This document shows positions 59,978-64,000 of a stretch of 64,000 nt of DNA, one piece after another (positions within the stretch are counted from its first letter, which is position 1; every line of letters starts with the position of its first letter). A model generated the notes under the pieces. That model made no database searches. It was not told where the DNA came from and saw only the letters and a list, made by a program, of their open reading frames with translations. Position numbers and translations under genes: made by a program. Source of the stretch: Theropithecus gelada (Eukaryota; Chordata; Mammalia; Primates; Cercopithecidae); the NCBI RefSeq assembly GCF_003255815.1, contig NC_037689.1:53073875-53137874 (forward strand). The letters run 5' to 3'.

Positions 59978-60136
59978 CTGTTTTCTTCCTCAAGATCTGC
60001 TAGGATTCTCTCTAGCTCCCCTCTTTCCTCACTCTCTAAGGAAATCAAGATCTGGGCAGGACTACGAGGCTGGCTCAGGGGGGAGTCCTGGTTCAAACTT
60101 TGGCAGTAATGCTGGATTAACAAATGTTCATCATCT
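59978..60136 (-). CDS. DMD: Dystrophin exon 74
   Basis: This 159-bp exon reads (I)DDEHLLIQHYCQSLNQ, then a Ser/Pro-rich stretch, then LESEERGELERILADLEEEN and a split Arg codon. The first half belongs to the syntrophin-binding segment. The second half begins the first coiled coil, with Leu/Ile spaced in heptads, that pairs with dystrobrevin. The acceptor is ...TTTATTTTCCAG and the donor is GTGAGTTT. The length is divisible by three, so the exon can be skipped without a frame change. Intron 74 separates it from exon 75 by ~22 kb. Confidence 0.98.
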
Positions 60137-62892
60137 CTGGAAAATAAAATCAAAGGTTTTGGTTTTTTCCCCCCCTTATTTTGCTTTGGGGGTTAGGGAC
60201 TCAGGAGTGTATTTGAAAATAGAAACATTTATTTGCTCTTAACAATTAATTAGACCTTTTTTCCTGCTTCTAAAGACCTTTTGATACTGTTGAGGTTGTG
60301 ATCTACCATTCTATTGGTAACAATTCAAAGTGTTTTCTTGCTCAAATTTTCAAATTAAATTGATTGGCCTATTTACATGGATAAATGAAAGGCAGAATTA
60401 CAGAAATACTGGGACTCTACATCGATGTTAGTCAATAGCTAAAAAAATATTAAAACACATAATAATCGCTGTATAATGCTTTGGCCACCAAGCCTGTCAA
60501 GATAATCTGTTCACTAACCCACGCTATTGTTGTACTGAGTAGGAAAAAATACCTTGCAGCTCTAAAAGTAACAGAGGAAATATTTTCTTAAGTGGAAGGC
60601 AATGTAACCAAAAAATATTGCTTCAGTAAGTCAGTTTTAACTTATATGAGTCATTGAGGCAGAATGACAACAACAATTAAACTGGAGATAAATGATTGTT
60701 TAATTCAGTTATTGTTTAGACAGATAAACAAAAATTGAGGGGAAAAAAGCCATTAAGGTGACTGATTAAAAGAAGACTGAACATCTCATTCCTCAGGGCA
60801 GAGTTTTTTCAAATTTAAGTTTTATTTATTTTAAAATTTATACATAATGGTTTTAAGGACTAACCTTGGGGGAAAAGGAGGCAAAAAGGCTTATATTTGG
60901 GGAGGCAGCTGCAATCTCTCCTGGAAACTAGGAGCTCTCTAATACACAGGACAAACTTTTTTCTGAATGCATTGCTCCAAGCCCCTGAAAGGCCTGTTTA
61001 CCTCCAAGTTATAAGAATTTCATTCTGTCCATAATGACAGGCTAAAGCTCTTTGTTTCTGGTTAGATATCATTAAGATGATACACTAATATTCTCCTCTC
61101 CATACCCACTTAATTTTCAGTTGAAAAAAAAATCTGAAATTTAGGAAAAAGTCCTCCTCATTTGAATTATTTTTGTCTATCAAGCCAGTTAACTGGTTTA
61201 GATGTGAAAAGCTGACTAAAAATAATTATTGGGTATTAAAAACACATTTAAGTGAGGTCAACCAATCCACCAAACCACTTCCCCAAATGTGCCCCTAAAA
61301 TGCCATGATTTTTTGCCATCCAACATTGAATCAAAACAGATTTTATGTCCTCAGAATAAGCTAAAGCTTATTTTAAAATAAAACAAAAGCAGCTTTACCA
61401 CCTAATTTATCACACTCATTCCAAATTCTGAAGTTTTATTGCTAGAACTTGCCATGTTTAATTATAACCTAGAGTTGTAACTACACTTTTCTTCCTGTTC
61501 TCTTAGGCAGTCAATGAATGACAGCCACTGTTACACAGATACAACTTGAATTAATTTGAATATGCTAGAGCTTCTAATATCAAAATCAGTGAGCCAAAGA
61601 AGCACAAGCTATTTACATTTAGTTGATTCTTTGGCCACATATTTTACTGTCGAAGTATCTTATATATTAATACCATTAATACTTTTTCCCATAGCTAAGA
61701 AAGATAAGGCATCACAGTTATGGTTGGAGAAAGGCTTGTTTGTTTGTTTGTTTGAAGTAACTAAGTCATATACAAATGACTGAGGGTTGACTTGATTCTT
61801 TATTATTAGCTTGATCGTTTATGTACCAGATTAGATTGTTTCTTCTCATGTCTTCAATAACTAGTTACATATACGCCACTTTGATACTATTTCTTTTGGC
61901 CTAATCCTTATGAAGGTTCTTTTCTCATCTAAGCATGACTTTGTGCTACCACACCAACTACATATGATAAATTTATCATTCTTCCCTTTGTCTATATTCT
62001 CCAAGATGGGTGAGATATCCATACTTTATCAAACTAAAAAGGCATCATAATACTTTGACTAGATTTCTTCTCTTTATGTTATTTATTCAGTTGGCAGATC
62101 CTTATTTTTTTCCTTCATATTTGCTTCAATGCCTGCTCTCTGTACCTCAAGCCCTGGTCAGCATTTACTTGGTTCACGGCAATGTTTCCTTATGCCCTGT
62201 ATTGTGAACACTGCCCTTACTCTACAATGAAGCCTCAGTTTCCCTGCCATAGCTGTGTTCCCTGTTGCTTTTAGCACCACTCTATCTCTGTCCTTAAAGT
62301 TTAATAGGGTTGGCTTATCATCCTGCTAACGAACTGTGACCTGAATTTTTACTTCTCCTCTGGAAACCTTTCATAAGATTGCCTCACTCTGTTCATCTTG
62401 TGAAGATGCTAAATCACAAAAATCGACTTCTTTGGATTTCTGAAGGAAAACGCCTAACTAACCTATCATATGTGAATAGCTATGTTATACCAAGATCACG
62501 TTTCCACTGCCCATGAGTGGAGAAAATAGTGCTTAGCCATCACTTTAAAATTAATATCCTATCCCTTTAAATATCTGGCAGGTTTGGTCAAAGATTAAGC
62601 ATTACTATAGGTACTTGGGACTCTGCAATTTGTAATCATATGGTATGAAATAAGTTTAAATAAGAATAAGGCAAACTATTTTTGCTACTCTGAATGCTAA
62701 TAATGCCAGAATTTGGATGAGCTCATTCCATGCCAGGGCATTAAGAATTAAAGGAAAAAAGTAAATGAATGGCTCCTTAAAAGATCAAATGAATATGATG
62801 CTAATTCCTATATCCTGTGCTATCCTACCTCTAAATCCCTCAAAGCAATTTCATCGTCAGGAACATTTTGTAAAAAGAGATGGGATACTTAC
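60137..62892 (-). other. DMD: DMD intron 73
   Basis: This is 2.76 kb with donor GTAAGTATCC and acceptor TTTTCCAG. It is AT-rich, with a C7/T run just upstream of exon 74 (60163-60177) and no repeat I recognise. Confidence 0.92.
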
Positions 62893-62958
62893 ATGCTCTC
62901 ATTAGGAGAGATGCTATCATTTAGATAAGATCCATTGCTGTTTTCCATTTCTGCTAGC
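62893..62958 (-). CDS. DMD: Dystrophin exon 73
   Basis: This 66-bp exon is read on the minus strand as LAEMENSNGSYLNDSISPNES plus a split Ile codon. The acceptor is ...TTTTTTATCAG and the donor is GTAAGTATCC, close to consensus. In dystrophin it opens the alternatively spliced carboxy region that carries syntrophin-binding sequence, rich in Ser and Asn. Its length is a multiple of three, and the entry and exit phases match those of exon 74, so skipping keeps the frame. This fits the known optional use of exons 71-74 in short isoforms. Every residue agrees with human dystrophin as I recall it. Confidence 0.97.
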
Positions 62959-64000
62959 CTGATAAAAAACGTAAAAGCTCATTAAAACTTATGTGACTTC
63001 TTATAATCTAATCAAGACCTAATCGAACATTCCTGAAAACTAAAGGATAAATCATGGCAAGAAGAGAAAGGAATCCTTCAAATTAAAGGATGTGTGTGTT
63101 GGCTTAACCATTTGAGGCAGTGTGTGGTAGACCACAGCTAGTTAGTAGCACTACATTTATGATATAAATTCTAAGGAAAGTTGTATTTCACTGTTTTTCC
63201 CCCTACAGATCGATCTTGCTTTCACTGAGAACAGGTCTTTGTTTTCAGAAGAAAAGCTTCCCTAACAATAAGTGCACTCCCTACCTTACACTACCCCTTG
63301 TCTTTTAAGACAATTACTACTTTCCGCTGATGACAGACTTACACAGCTAGCTAATGCTTTTTGCGATTGGTAAACATGTCCAGCAGTTAGAATATTGACA
63401 AAGGATGGATGCACAGTAAGCTCTCGAAACATTCTGCCACCAATTTTTACCTTTAAAATCTTCTTCACCTCAGGCAGTTATACAGGTTTTTTGTTTGCAT
63501 GTTTGTTTACAACTAAAAAAAAAGTTAACCAAACTCTTACGGATTGATTTAACAAGCGTAAGATATTTTAAAATTAGTAATTCAGTTTTTAGGTATAAAA
63601 ATGATCTCAAACGCAAAGAAGGTGAGACAGAAAGGTCCAAGGATTAGGAAAATTAATTATTCTCTTATTTACAGTATGTCATGTAAAATAAATACACAAA
63701 TGGAAAGCTGATGCTTTCACATTCTCTACATAATACAGTATCATTTTTTTCATATATGAATGTCTGGTCTAGCAGTTTTCTAAGGAGGTTAGACTACTTG
63801 TAAGCCAATTTAGTAAATGTGCTCAGTATAAAAAAAACATAGCAAGGCTACCGGAAATGTTTAAAAGCCAGGGTTAGGGAAGATTATTCTGGACTAATGT
63901 TCTTGTTGGTGACCAAAAACAACATGCAGTGGAACGGCATGCACGTTAGGGGGCAAGTTGATTAGTAGGAATCAGACAAGTTTGGGGAAAAAAGAAAAGA
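62959..64000 (-). other. DMD: DMD intron 72 (3' part)
   Basis: Intron sequence runs from the exon 73 acceptor TTTTTTATCAG to the window edge. Exon 72 is not seen; in human it lies just beyond this distance. No repeat is recognised. Confidence 0.85.

Larger units (their letters stand above)
8271..64000 (-). other. DMD: 3' part of the dystrophin gene, exons 73-79 (partial gene)
   Basis: Seven exons on the minus strand splice into one frame that I recognise as the carboxy end of dystrophin, the large cytoskeletal protein linking actin to the dystroglycan-sarcoglycan complex at the muscle membrane. Exon lengths read from splice sites are 66, 159, 244, 124, 93, 32 and ~2.6 kb, matching the human gene as I remember it. 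The first base of exon 73 completes an Arg codon and 242 full codons follow before TAG at 10855-10857. All listed introns have GT donors and AG acceptors. The short isoforms Dp260, Dp140, Dp116 and Dp71 share this end; their promoters lie upstream, outside the window. The gene continues beyond 64000. Confidence 0.98.

Noticed and set aside
63900..64000. Dystrophin exon 72
   Set aside because: I looked for its coding sequence near the right edge and did not find it; it should lie just outside.
1..64000. Human origin of the window
   Set aside because: Two young AluY copies carry features I associate with Old World monkeys, and exon 77 has a Val I do not recall in human. This is a judgement, not a proof.
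1..64000. CRISPR arrays, operons, tRNA or rRNA genes, or a new multi-gene system
   Set aside because: Nothing of the kind is visible; repeats are dispersed retroelements and microsatellites, and the only genes are DMD exons and a retrocopy.

Overview
This is primate nuclear DNA: AT-rich, dense in Alu, L1, L2, MIR and MaLR repeats, with spliced exons. It covers the 3' end of the X-linked dystrophin gene (DMD), transcribed on the minus strand. Exons 73, 74, 75, 76, 77, 78 and 79 are all present with canonical GT/AG splice sites, and they join into one open frame for the last ~242 residues of dystrophin, ending Arg-Glu-Asp-Thr-Met-stop. Exon 72 is not in the window. Two AluY copies suggest an Old World monkey (macaque, baboon or green monkey type) rather than human: one carries the GGCCGGATCTCAGCTC motif and one lacks 12 bp in its left arm. 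The species call is an inference.

Layout, left to right on the + strand: positions 1 to ~8270 are intergenic DNA downstream of DMD, made of old L2, Alu and L1 remnants. Exon 79, with its ~2.6 kb 3' UTR and poly(A) signal, is at ~8271-10866. Intron 78 separates it from the 32-nt microexon 78 (15328-15359). Intron 77 leads to exon 77 (22939-23031). Intron 76 (~13.8 kb) holds Alus, two MaLR LTRs, an L1 with a large dinucleotide palindrome, and a sense-strand HMGB3 retrocopy. Exons 76 (36828-36951) and 75 (37805-38048) are close together. Intron 74 (~22 kb) is repeat-rich. Exons 74 (59978-60136) and 73 (62893-62958) follow, and the window ends inside intron 72.

The exons encode the syntrophin-binding region (73-74), the dystrobrevin-binding coiled coils (74-75) and the tail (76-79). 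Exon 79 carries two overlapping stop codons: with exon 78 the protein ends Asp-Thr-Met, and without it a 31-residue alternative tail is read. The only other gene-like unit is the HMGB3 processed copy at 26526-27189. It has perfect 15-bp target-site duplications and intact HMG boxes, and a frameshift turns its acidic tail into an arginine-rich one. I see no CRISPR, operon, tRNA or rRNA feature, and no convincing novel protein-coding system.
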